30,708 nt of DNA, from assembly GCA_051646105.1 (NCBI GenBank), contig JBOFCO010000215.1, forward strand, positions 1 to 30,708. Reading direction: 5' to 3'. The translations under genes were made by a program, and so were the position numbers. Shown here piece by piece: positions 7,168 to 15,125 of this stretch. Within the stretch, counting starts at the first letter, position 1. Every line of letters starts with the position of its first letter. Origin of the DNA: JBOFCO01 sp051646105 (GTDB lineage: Bacteria; Pseudomonadota; Alphaproteobacteria; Rhodobacterales; Rhodobacteraceae). The notes under the pieces were generated by a model. The model ran no database searches and was not told where the DNA came from. It saw only the letters and a program-made list of their open reading frames with translations.

Positions 7168-8310
7168 ATGAGCAGAGCGCCGATCGAACCTAGGGTGTCG
7201 TTCTCGCACCCCGTGCGACAGGTCACGCTGATGCTGATCGTGCTGGGCCTTGTCGGGGCGGGCCTGTTCTTTGCCTATGCCCGCATCGCGCCGGTGTTTC
7301 TGGCAAACCTCTGGCTGAACGGCACCATTGTCGCGGTCTTCCTGCTGGGCGTTGTGGCCTGTTTCTGGCAGGTCGCGCAGCTTGTCTATTCGGTGAACTG
7401 GATCGAGGGCTTCGCCGCCGAACGCCCCGGCCACCAGATCACCCAGGCGCCACGCCTGCTGGCCCCGCTGGCCGCACTGCTGCGCACGCGTGGCAAGTCG
7501 ATGAAAATCTCGGCCTCCTCCGCGCGGTCGATTCTGGATTCCGTGGCCGCCCGCATAGATGAAGCGCGCGACATCACCCGCTATCTGACCAGCCTGCTGG
7601 TGTTCCTGGGCTTGCTTGGCACCTTTTACGGGCTGGCCACCACAATTCCCGCCGTGGTTGACACCATCCGCGCCCTTGCCCCGGCAGAAGGTGAAAGCGG
7701 AATGCAGGTGTTCGATAAGCTGATGACCGGGCTTGAGGCGCAGCTTGGCGGCATGGGCACGGCATTTTCGTCGTCCTTGCTGGGGCTGGCGGGGTCGCTT
7801 GTCGTGGGCCTGCTGGAACTGTTCGCTGGACACGGGCAGAACCGCTTCTTCCGCGAGCTGGAGGAATGGGTTTCGGGGATCACGCGGCTGGGCTTCGCGC
7901 CTGGCGATGGTGAGGGTGCCGGGACGGGCGGCAGCGATGGGGCAATCGTTGTGCCCATGCTGGAACAGCTTGGCGAGCAGATTACAGCGCTGACCGGGTC
8001 GCTCGACCGGCTTGTCACCCGAATGCAGGGCGAAGGATCGGCAGCCGAACCCCTGACCAGACTGGCCGACGGTCAGGAACGGATCATCGCCACGCTTCAG
8101 TCCAGCGCGGCCGCGCAGGCAGAGCAGGGCGGCGATGCCGAAGCGCGGATGCGCCTGCGGTCGATCGATGTGCAGCTTCTGCGCATCCTCGAGGAAATCT
8201 CGGCCGGACGTCAGGAGGCGGTGACAGACCTGCGCAGCGATCTGGCTATCCTGATCCGTGCCGTCCGCCTGCTGGACCGGATCGAAACGCCCGCCACGCG
8301 GAGAAGCTGA
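7168..8310 (+). CDS. MotA/TolQ/ExbB-like proton channel protein with long C-terminal helical tail
   Basis: The 380-residue inner-membrane protein has four likely membrane spans (about 19-38, 52-74, 141-165, 198-220). The last pair reads LVFLGLLGTFYGLATTIPAVV and MGTAFSSSLLGLAGSLVVGLLE, the core of the MotA/TolQ/ExbB family. A large cytoplasmic loop (75-140) separates the pairs. A predicted cytoplasmic tail of about 150 residues, rich in Leu, Gln and Arg and probably helical, follows a Gly-rich linker (246-258). Such a tail is not found in TolQ or ExbB. The next gene encodes the matching MotB-like subunit one base after the stop. Likely a 5:2 ion-driven complex; what it moves or signals is unknown. 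Confidence 0.85.
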   Translation: MSRAPIEPRVSFSHPVRQVTLMLIVLGLVGAGLFFAYARIAPVFLANLWLNGTIVAVFLLGVVACFWQVAQLVYSVNWIEGFAAERPGHQITQAPRLLAPLAALLRTRGKSMKISASSARSILDSVAARIDEARDITRYLTSLLVFLGLLGTFYGLATTIPAVVDTIRALAPAEGESGMQVFDKLMTGLEAQLGGMGTAFSSSLLGLAGSLVVGLLELFAGHGQNRFFRELEEWVSGITRLGFAPGDGEGAGTGGSDGAIVVPMLEQLGEQITALTGSLDRLVTRMQGEGSAAEPLTRLADGQERIIATLQSSAAAQAEQGGDAEARMRLRSIDVQLLRILEEISAGRQEAVTDLRSDLAILIRAVRLLDRIETPATRRS

Positions 8311-8311
8311 A

Positions 8312-9913
8312 ATGGCGCTGTCGGGTCGGTCCTCGCAGCGGTTTTCCACGGCGATCTGGCCCGGTTATGTCGATGCCCTGTCGACGCTGCTGCTGGTGCT
8401 GACCTTTGTCCTGACGATTTTCATGGTGGTGCAGTTTGCCCTGCGCGACCGGATCACCACGCAGGATACCGAACTTGACGAACTGACGTCGCAGGTTGCC
8501 GGGTTGGCCGATGCCCTCGGGCTGGAACGGGCAAAATCGGCTGGCCTTTCCGACGATCTGGCGGCGGCGGGTAAGGCGGCGGATGCGCAATCGGCCTTGA
8601 TCGTCACGCTGACGGCGCAGCTTGCCACAAGCGAAGGCGCGCTGACCGAAGCGCGGGCAAAGATCACCAGTTTCGAGGCGCAGGTCGCGTCGCTGCTGTC
8701 CGAACGCGATACCGCCCGTGCCGATGCCACCGCACTTGCGGCGGACAAGGAACAGTTGCTGACCGACAAACAGGCGCTTGACCTTGCGCTGGCGACCGCC
8801 CGTACCGAGATCGACGCACAGACCGAACAGGCCCGCCTTGCCGCCGCGCGGCGCGAAGCGCTGGAGGCGCTGCTGACAGACCTGCGTGGCAGGAACTCTA
8901 CCGCCGATGTCGCGCTGGATGAGGCAGAGGCTGCAAAACTGGCGGATGCCGCCGCTGCGCAGGCGCTGCGCGAAAAGCTGGCCAATGCCGAAACCGAACT
9001 GACGGCGATGACCCTTGCGCTGGAGGAAAAACGGAAAGAGGCCGAGGAAACGCTGACCCTGCTGGCTGCGGCGGAAGCTGCCCGCAAGCAACTGGAACAG
9101 GGCAGCGGTGATGCCCTGACCGAGGCCGAAAAACGCGCCGCCCTTCTGGCAACGGCAGAGGCGGCGCTGGCGCAGGAAAAACAGGTTTCCGCCGAAAGCC
9201 AGCGGCAAGTGGCGCTGCTGAACGAACAGGTGACGGCGCTGCGGGCGCAGCTTGGTTCGTTGCAGGCGCTGCTGGACGAGGCTTCGGAACGCGACAGCCA
9301 GGCGCAGGTGCAGATCGACACGCTGGGCAGCGACCTGAACGCGGCGCTGGCGCAGGTGGCATCCGAACAGCGCATACGGGCTGAACTGGAGGCCGCTGAG
9401 CGCGCCCGGTTGGAAGCAGAGGCCGCCGCGCTGAAGGATGAGGCGAAAGAACTGGCGCGCTACCGGTCGGATTTCTTCGGCAAGCTCAGCCAGGTGCTGG
9501 AAGGCCGCGAAGGTGTGCGTGTGGTGGGCGACCGCTTCGTGTTTTCGTCAGAGGTGCTGTTCAACCCCGCATCCGCCGAACTGGCGCCGGAGGGGCGGGT
9601 CCAGATCGCGCGCGTGGCGGAAATCCTGTCGGGCGTGGCTGGGGAGATTCCGCCTGAGATCGACTGGATCATCCGCGTGGACGGCCATACCGATGCGATC
9701 CCGCTGTCGGGCACAGGGCGGTTCCGCGACAACTGGGAATTGTCGCAGGCCCGCGCGCTGTCCGTGGTTCGCTACATGACAGACGATCTTGGCTTCGATC
9801 CCAAACGGCTGGCGGCGACGGGTTTCGGCGAATACCGCCCCGTGGTCGCAGGCGACACTCCCGATGCGCTCGCCGCCAACCGCCGGATCGAACTGAAGCT
9901 GACGGAAAGGTAG
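8312..9913 (+). CDS. MotB-like protein: membrane anchor, very long coiled coil, C-terminal OmpA peptidoglycan-binding domain
   Basis: The 533-residue protein starts with a short cytoplasmic end, then WPGYVDALSTLLLVLTF, with D21 placed like the proton-carrying Asp of MotB, and one membrane span (22-44). Residues about 46-390 are almost wholly Ala/Glu/Leu/Arg-rich heptad-like sequence, a predicted periplasmic coiled coil. An OmpA/MotB domain (about 402-533) follows, with VDGHTDAIP (D457, H459, D461) and NRRIELKL at the end. The start is ATG 8312, one base after the MotA-like stop and 5 bases after GGAGAAG. The long coil is much longer than in flagellar MotB or TolR. Coupled to the preceding channel gene and probably to the CPBP gene. 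Confidence 0.88.
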   Translation: MALSGRSSQRFSTAIWPGYVDALSTLLLVLTFVLTIFMVVQFALRDRITTQDTELDELTSQVAGLADALGLERAKSAGLSDDLAAAGKAADAQSALIVTLTAQLATSEGALTEARAKITSFEAQVASLLSERDTARADATALAADKEQLLTDKQALDLALATARTEIDAQTEQARLAAARREALEALLTDLRGRNSTADVALDEAEAAKLADAAAAQALREKLANAETELTAMTLALEEKRKEAEETLTLLAAAEAARKQLEQGSGDALTEAEKRAALLATAEAALAQEKQVSAESQRQVALLNEQVTALRAQLGSLQALLDEASERDSQAQVQIDTLGSDLNAALAQVASEQRIRAELEAAERARLEAEAAALKDEAKELARYRSDFFGKLSQVLEGREGVRVVGDRFVFSSEVLFNPASAELAPEGRVQIARVAEILSGVAGEIPPEIDWIIRVDGHTDAIPLSGTGRFRDNWELSQARALSVVRYMTDDLGFDPKRLAATGFGEYRPVVAGDTPDALAANRRIELKLTER

Positions 9914-9940
9914 GGCGATCGTCTTGTCATCAAGGTAGGA

Positions 9941-10711
9941 TTGTTCCCGTCGCTTGGGGTTCTGGTGGTCTGGCTGGCGATTACCATCGGCGGGGCGCTG
10001 GCGTATCATCCGCGCGGGATGCCGCTGATCCTTGTCGTCACCGGGCAGGTGCTGTGGAGCGTGGCAGCCGCCGGGCTATTCCTGTTGCTGGTGATCCGCC
10101 TGACGGGCTGGCCCGATCCCGGGCTGGGGAAGAGGCCTTCATTTAGCGCGATGCGCCTTGCATGGTTGCCGCTGCTTTTGCTTTCGCTGGTATGGGCGGC
10201 GACCGTCGCCATTGGAATGCCACCCGCGCCGGTTCTGGCGCTGCTGGCGATCAACTGCCTGATGATCGGCCTGTCCGAGGAACTGATGTTTCGGGGTATC
10301 CTGTTGCAGGGCCTTGCCGCGCGCGGGCGGTTGTGGACTGCCATCATACTGTCGGCGGCGATTTTCGGGGCGTGTCACGCCCTGAACGCGCTCGCGACGC
10401 AGGACATCGCCATGGCGTTGCTGCAATCGGTGGCGGCCTTTCTGGTGGGCTTTCCGCTTGTCGCACTGCGTTTGCGCAGCGGGTCGCTGTGGCCGCCGGT
10501 CCTGCTGCACGGGCTGTGGGATTTTACTTTGCTGTCGCTTGGTCACACGGCGGTTACGTCGGGCAGGGTGCCCCCGCGTGAATCCGTGTCGCCAGTCGAC
10601 GGCTGGCCTGTGCTTATGGTCCTTGCGGTCATGGCCACCCATTCCGCCTGGCTGATGCGACGCATTCCCAACACTGGCCCGCCGCTGCCCGAGGGGCCCC
10701 TCGGCGGTTGA
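9941..10711 (+). CDS. CPBP (Abi/CAAX) family intramembrane protease
   Basis: The 256-residue, multi-span membrane protein carries the three CPBP signatures in order: LSEELMFRG (E113, E114, R118), FGACHAL (F142, H146) and HGLWDF (H190, D194). These are the metal-ligand and catalytic positions of Rce1-like proteases. The only plausible upstream start is TTG at 9941, directly after AAGGTAGGA, which is tighter spacing than usual; a GTG nine codons in is an alternative. It begins 27 bases after the MotB-like stop with no terminator between, so it is probably cotranscribed. A substrate cannot be inferred. Confidence 0.85.
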   Translation: MFPSLGVLVVWLAITIGGALAYHPRGMPLILVVTGQVLWSVAAAGLFLLLVIRLTGWPDPGLGKRPSFSAMRLAWLPLLLLSLVWAATVAIGMPPAPVLALLAINCLMIGLSEELMFRGILLQGLAARGRLWTAIILSAAIFGACHALNALATQDIAMALLQSVAAFLVGFPLVALRLRSGSLWPPVLLHGLWDFTLLSLGHTAVTSGRVPPRESVSPVDGWPVLMVLAVMATHSAWLMRRIPNTGPPLPEGPLGG

Positions 10712-10725
10712 TTTTGCAAGCAAAA

Positions 10726-10748
10726 GGGCCCGCCGTGGCGGGCCCTTT
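10726..10748. terminator. Two-way terminator shared by the CPBP gene and clpA
   Basis: Stem GGGCCCGC/GCGGGCCC (10726-10733 with 10738-10745) is flanked by AAAA on the left and TTTC on the right, so it can end transcription from both sides. It lies between the rightward CPBP stop (10711) and the leftward clpA stop (10769). Confidence 0.8.
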
Positions 10749-10768
10749 CATAGATGGAAATGCGCGGC

Positions 10769-13090
10769 CTATTCCGCCGTCAGCAGTGGTGGCTTCGACT
10801 TGGTAATCGCGGCTTTGGCGGGTTCTTCCACCGTCAGCACGATTTCGTCGTCTTTCACGCCCACATGGACAAGACCGCCCTTGGTCAGCTTGCCGAACAG
10901 CAGTTCCTCGGCCAGGGGCTTCTTGATGTGTTCCTGGATTACCCGGGCCAGCGGGCGGGCACCCATCCTGTCATCGTAACCCTTGTCGGCCAGCCAGGCG
11001 CTGGCCTCCGGTGACAGTTCGATATGCACGTGGCGATCCATCAGTTGCGCTTCCAGTTGCACCACGAATTTCTCGACCACCTGCATGATGATCTCTTTCG
11101 ACAGCGGGGCGAAAGACACCACGGCATCCAGACGGTTGCGGAATTCTGGGGTGAAGATGCGCTCGATGGCGGCGGTATCCTCGCCCGTGCGGCGTTCGCG
11201 GCCAAAGCCGATCGCGGCCTTCGCCTGTTCCGACGCCCCCGCGTTCGAGGTCATGATCAGGATCACGTTGCGGAAATCCACCGTCCGCCCGTTGTGGTCG
11301 GTCAGCTTGCCGTGATCCATCACCTGCAGCAGGATGTTGTAGACATCCGGATGCGCCTTTTCCATTTCGTCCAGCAGCAGCACGCAATGCGGATGCTGGT
11401 CGACACCGTCGGTCAGCATGCCACCCTGATCGAAACCGACATAGCCGGGCGGCGCGCCGATCAGCCGGGAAACGGCGTGCTTTTCCATGTACTCCGACAT
11501 GTCGAAACGCAGCAGTTCCACACCCAGCGTATCGGCAAGTTGCTTGGCGACCTCGGTCTTGCCGACGCCGGTCGGACCGGCGAACAGGTAGTTGCCGATG
11601 GGCTTTTCGGGTTCGCGCAGACCAGCACGGGCCAGCTTGATCGCCGATGACAGTGCCTCGATTGCCTTGTCCTGCCCGAAGACCACGCGCTTCAGACCCG
11701 CTTCCAGGTCTTTCAGCACCTCGGCATCGTCCTTGCTGACGTTCTTTGGCGGGATACGGGCGATCTTGGCCACCACGGCCTCGATCTCCTTCGCGCCCAG
11801 CGTCTTGCGGCGTTTGGAATCCGACAGCAGGTGCTGTGCCGCGCCAGCCTCGTCAATCACATCGATAGCCTTGTCGGGCAGCTTGCGGTCATGGATATAG
11901 CGCGCCGAAAGTTCGACCGCCGCCTTGATCGCATCATGGGTATAGCGGATGTCGTGGTGATCCTCGAAATAGGGTTTCAGCCCCATCAGAATCTTGATCG
12001 TGTCCTCTACCGTTGGTTCGTTCACATCGATCTTCTGGAACCGGCGCGACAGGGCGCGGTCCTTTTCGAAATGCTGGCGGAATTCCTTGTAGGTGGTCGA
12101 TCCCATGCAGCGCAGCTTGCCGCCCTGAAGCGCAGGTTTCAGCAGGTTTGACGCATCCATCGCGCCGCCGCTGGTTGCGCCTGCGCCGATCACGGTATGG
12201 ATTTCGTCGATGAACAGGATCGCGTCGGGGTGATCCTCCAGCTCTTTCACCACGGCTTTCAGCCGTTCCTCGAAGTCGCCGCGATAGCGTGTGCCTGCCA
12301 GCAGCGCGCCCATGTCGAGAGAGAAGATCGTCGATTTCCGCAGCACTTCCGGTGTTTCGCCACGGGTGATCTTCAGCGCCAGACCTTCGGCGATTGCGGT
12401 CTTGCCTACACCGGGGTCGCCCACCAGCAGCGGATTGTTCTTGCGACGGCGGCACAGCACCTGGATGCAGCGTTCCACTTCGGCGTCACGGCCGATCAGC
12501 GGATCGACATCGCCCTTTTTCGACTTGGCATTCAGGTCCACGCAATATTTCGCCAGCGCGGATTCCTTGGCTTCGGTCGCCTCGGCAGGCGCAGCGCCCT
12601 GTTCGTGCTCCTCGGCACCGCTGACCGGGCGCGCCTCTCCAAAACTGGTGTTCTTTGCCACACCATGCGCAATGAAGTTCACGGCGTCGTAGCGGGTCAT
12701 TTCCTGTTCCTGCAGGAAATAGGCCGCGTTCGATTCCCGTTCGGCAAAGATCGCCACCAGAACATTTGCGCCGGTGACTTCGCTGCGGCCAGAGGACTGC
12801 ACATGGATCGCGGCGCGCTGGATCACGCGCTGGAAGGCGGCGGTCGGAACGGCCTCGGACCCCTCGATGCTGGTGACCAGCGTCGAGAGCTCCTCGTCAA
12901 TGAAATCGACCAGTGTGGTGCGCAGTTCGTCCAGATCGACATTGCAGGCCTGCATCACCTTTGCCGCATCGGGTTCGTCAAGCAGCGCCAGAAGCAGATG
13001 CTCCAGCGTGGCGAGTTCGTGGCGACGTGCATTGGCCAAGGCGAGGGCCCCATGAATGGCCTGTTCCAGCGTGGACGAGAATGACGGCAC
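10769..13090 (-). CDS. clpA: ATP-dependent Clp protease ATP-binding subunit ClpA
   Basis: Hexameric AAA+ unfoldase that feeds substrates, including N-degron proteins, to ClpP. The 773-residue product has an N-domain (1-145) and a first ATPase with Walker A GDPGVGKT (224-231) and Walker B ILFIDE (291-296). The second ATPase has Walker A GPTGVGKT (505-512) and Walker B VLLLDE (570-575). The ClpP-docking loop IGF (627-629) is present. There is no long ClpB-type middle domain, which separates it from ClpB. The start is GTG at 13090, eight bases after AAGGAG; it gives the standard MPSFSSTLEQ N-terminus. clpS, often next to clpA, is not in the 204 bases upstream. Downstream it shares a terminator with the CPBP gene. 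Confidence 0.96.
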   Translation of the reverse strand: MPSFSSTLEQAIHGALALANARRHELATLEHLLLALLDEPDAAKVMQACNVDLDELRTTLVDFIDEELSTLVTSIEGSEAVPTAAFQRVIQRAAIHVQSSGRSEVTGANVLVAIFAERESNAAYFLQEQEMTRYDAVNFIAHGVAKNTSFGEARPVSGAEEHEQGAAPAEATEAKESALAKYCVDLNAKSKKGDVDPLIGRDAEVERCIQVLCRRRKNNPLLVGDPGVGKTAIAEGLALKITRGETPEVLRKSTIFSLDMGALLAGTRYRGDFEERLKAVVKELEDHPDAILFIDEIHTVIGAGATSGGAMDASNLLKPALQGGKLRCMGSTTYKEFRQHFEKDRALSRRFQKIDVNEPTVEDTIKILMGLKPYFEDHHDIRYTHDAIKAAVELSARYIHDRKLPDKAIDVIDEAGAAQHLLSDSKRRKTLGAKEIEAVVAKIARIPPKNVSKDDAEVLKDLEAGLKRVVFGQDKAIEALSSAIKLARAGLREPEKPIGNYLFAGPTGVGKTEVAKQLADTLGVELLRFDMSEYMEKHAVSRLIGAPPGYVGFDQGGMLTDGVDQHPHCVLLLDEMEKAHPDVYNILLQVMDHGKLTDHNGRTVDFRNVILIMTSNAGASEQAKAAIGFGRERRTGEDTAAIERIFTPEFRNRLDAVVSFAPLSKEIIMQVVEKFVVQLEAQLMDRHVHIELSPEASAWLADKGYDDRMGARPLARVIQEHIKKPLAEELLFGKLTKGGLVHVGVKDDEIVLTVEEPAKAAITKSKPPLLTAE

Positions 13091-13294
13091 TTGCGTGCTC
13101 CTTTCCTTGAGGGTCGGAGACGGAGGCGAACCTCCGCCGCGAACCGTGACCTCATGGGATTAAACTTCGGTTTTCTCTCGCGCGCTTCAAGAGGAATTTA
13201 GAGGTTTTGTTTCCCTGCTCTCATTCCTATGCAAAAAGTGAACGTCATTGGGCCGATGGCGTGTCGGAATTGTGCCTTTCCATCTGACAACAGA

Positions 13295-14062
13295 TCAGAA
13301 ATTGTCCTTTCGTTTCCTGATCTCGGCAAAGACTTCGGCATCCGGTGCATCCGCCATGCCGACAAACTGCTTCACCGCAGGGTCTACGGCGCGCAAGAAC
13401 GGGTTCGTGGCAAGCTCTTCCGACAGCAATGACGGCACTGTCGCCTGTCCTTTTGCCCGCGCCTCGTTGATGCTGGCGACCCGGGCCTGAAGTGCTGGGT
13501 TGTCCGGATCGACAGACAGCGCGAACCGGGCGTTCGACTGCGTGTATTCATGGCCGGAACAGATCACCGTATCGCCGGGCAGCACGGCAAGTTTTGACAG
13601 GGACTTCCACATCAGCGCGGGAGCCCCCTCGAACAGGCGCCCGCAGCCCATGGCCATCAGGCTGTCGGCGGTAAAGGCAAGTTTCGAGGCCGGAAAGTGA
13701 AAGGCCAGATGCCCGACTGTATGGCCCGACACGTCAAGGACATCACCGGTTTCGGCGCCGATGCGCAGTTTGTCGCCCTCGGCAAGCTTCACATCCAGCG
13801 GGGGCAGGCGATGCGCATCAGCGGCCCCGCCCGACACTTTTGCACCCGTCGCCGCGACCATTTCGGGCACACCCTGAATATGATCGTCGTGGTGATGGGT
13901 GATCCAGATTTGCGAAAGCGTCCACCCGCGTCGTTTCAGCTCCGCCAGAATCGGCGCCGCTTCCGGCACGTCGATCAATGCGGTTTCGCCCGAAGCGGCA
14001 TCATGGACCAGATAGGCATAGTTGTCGGACAGGCAGGGAATGGTCACCAGTTGCAGGGTCAT
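13295..14062 (-). CDS. gloB: Hydroxyacylglutathione hydrolase (glyoxalase II)
   Basis: Hydrolyses S-D-lactoylglutathione to D-lactate and glutathione in methylglyoxal detoxification. The 255-residue product has the metallo-beta-lactamase metal motif THHHDDH (H56, H58, D60, H61). The other ligands are H114 in SGHTVGH, D133 in FTADSL and H171 in CSGHEYTQSN. The C-terminal glutathione-binding region ends in EIRKRKDNF. The start is ATG at 14062, preceded by GAGAGGA; the longer reading frame to 14125 would overlap the divergent promoter space. It lies 204 bases upstream of clpA in the same direction. Confidence 0.95.
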   Translation of the reverse strand: MTLQLVTIPCLSDNYAYLVHDAASGETALIDVPEAAPILAELKRRGWTLSQIWITHHHDDHIQGVPEMVAATGAKVSGGAADAHRLPPLDVKLAEGDKLRIGAETGDVLDVSGHTVGHLAFHFPASKLAFTADSLMAMGCGRLFEGAPALMWKSLSKLAVLPGDTVICSGHEYTQSNARFALSVDPDNPALQARVASINEARAKGQATVPSLLSEELATNPFLRAVDPAVKQFVGMADAPDAEVFAEIRKRKDNF

Positions 14063-14124
14063 GGCAATCCTCTCGGTATTGGATATGTTTGCCCCGACCA
14101 TTCCCCAATCGGGTATCGGGTGCA

Positions 14125-14871
14125 ATGCATCTAGATGTATTAGATTTGCGCAACTTCTACTATCGGACCGGGCTTGGCCGGGTGGCGCAGCGCGCGATCC
14201 GCGACCAGCTTGTCTGCCTGTGGCCAGAGGCGCAGGGACTGACCGTGGCGGGTTTCGGATTTGCCGCCCCGCTGTTGCGGCCGTTTCTGGCGGATGCGCG
14301 GCGTGTCACGGCGCTGATGCCGGGGCAACAGGGGGTCATGCCCTGGCCCGCCGGGATGGAGAATGTCGCCGTGCTTTGCGAGGAAACAAGCTGGCCATTG
14401 GCAACCGGATCGGTGGACAGGCTTGTGGTCATGCACGGCCTTGATACGAGCGAGGAACCATCGGCCCTGCTTGAGGAATGCTGGCGGGTGCTGGGCGGCG
14501 GGGGGCGGGCGGTGTTTATCGTGCCGAACCGGTCGGGGCTGTGGGCAAGGGGGGATGCCAACCCTTTCGGCTCTGGCAGGCCCTATACGCTGGGCCAGCT
14601 AGAGGCACAGTTGAAGCGCTATAATTTTGTGCCCGAACGGCATCTGGCGGCGTTGTTCGTACCGCCTTCGAACCGACGCTTCTGGCTGCGCACAGCCCCG
14701 TTCTGGGAGAATCTGGGCCGGCGGGTTTCGTCGCAACTGGCCGGTGGAGTTCTGATGCTGGAAGCGTCAAAGCAGGTCTATGCCCCGACGCGTGGAACGG
14801 CACGGGCAAAACTGCGTCGACCGCTGCGTGTGCTGGAGGGCGTGGGGCAGCCCGCGCCGGGGCCAGTCTGA
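14125..14871 (+). CDS. Class I SAM-dependent methyltransferase
   Basis: The 248-residue product has the layout of a Methyltransf_11-type enzyme. There is a SAM-binding loop at VAGFGFAAPLLRPF, an acidic segment around CEETSWPLATGSVDRLVVMHGLD, and the post-II motif EECWRVLGGGGRAVFIVPNR typical of the family. The glycine loop (GFGFAAP) is less canonical than GxGxG. The start ATG at 14125 lies 62 bases from the divergent gloB start; ribosome-binding sequence is weak (CGGGTG). Substrate is unknown. Similar genes sit next to gloB in related genomes as far as I recall, which would point to conserved linkage. Confidence 0.8.
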   Translation: MHLDVLDLRNFYYRTGLGRVAQRAIRDQLVCLWPEAQGLTVAGFGFAAPLLRPFLADARRVTALMPGQQGVMPWPAGMENVAVLCEETSWPLATGSVDRLVVMHGLDTSEEPSALLEECWRVLGGGGRAVFIVPNRSGLWARGDANPFGSGRPYTLGQLEAQLKRYNFVPERHLAALFVPPSNRRFWLRTAPFWENLGRRVSSQLAGGVLMLEASKQVYAPTRGTARAKLRRPLRVLEGVGQPAPGPV

Positions 14872-14902
14872 ACAAGACGACACAGGATTCCCTGCAATCT
14901 TG

Positions 14903-14913
14903 CTGCAATGCAG
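14903..14913. promoter_or_regulatory. CTGC-N3-GCAG palindrome, possible PhaR-type site upstream of the atp operon
   Basis: The 11-base perfect palindrome CTGC-AAT-GCAG matches the CTGC-N3/4-GCAG sequence I recall being described as the PhaR operator in Paracoccus. It lies about 90 bases before the candidate atp promoter and 31 bases after the methyltransferase stop. Such a short palindrome can occur by chance; functional status is speculative. Confidence 0.2.
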
Positions 14914-15000
14914 AATCGCTTTCGGTGCCGTTAGCGGAAACCCTGGGACGGGTGCCCGAAAAACCGCATTCCAAAGGTAAATTTACTGTGTCCAACCCCG

Positions 15001-15029
15001 TTGCGGGATGGGCAGTCCTCTGCTACACG
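15001..15029 (+). promoter_or_regulatory. Candidate promoter of the atp operon
   Basis: TTGCGG (15001-15006), a 17-base spacer and TACACG (15024-15029) lie about 97 bases before atpH. Alphaproteobacterial -10 boxes are often weak, so this is plausible but unproven. The 254 bases between the methyltransferase and atpH show no other gene. Confidence 0.4.
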
Positions 15030-15125
15030 CAACCCGGATTTGAGCCGCACGCCACGTCGCGCGGTGGAATTTGCAGACGGGCGCGCGGTGTGTGCCGGTC
15101 TTGCAGAAACAGCGGAAGGGTGGAC

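Noticed and set aside
7168..9913. Zorya anti-phage system (ZorA/ZorB)
   Set aside because: The membrane pair resembles ZorAB in layout, but no zorC, zorD or zorE-like effector lies nearby, and the long coil is in the MotB-like partner instead. Kept only as an uncharacterised motor.
13140..13200. Heat-shock (RpoH) promoter for clpA
   Set aside because: A CTTGAA on the minus strand is present, but the only -10-like sequence (TTTAAT or CCCAT) is spaced too far for the RpoH pattern, so I do not call it.
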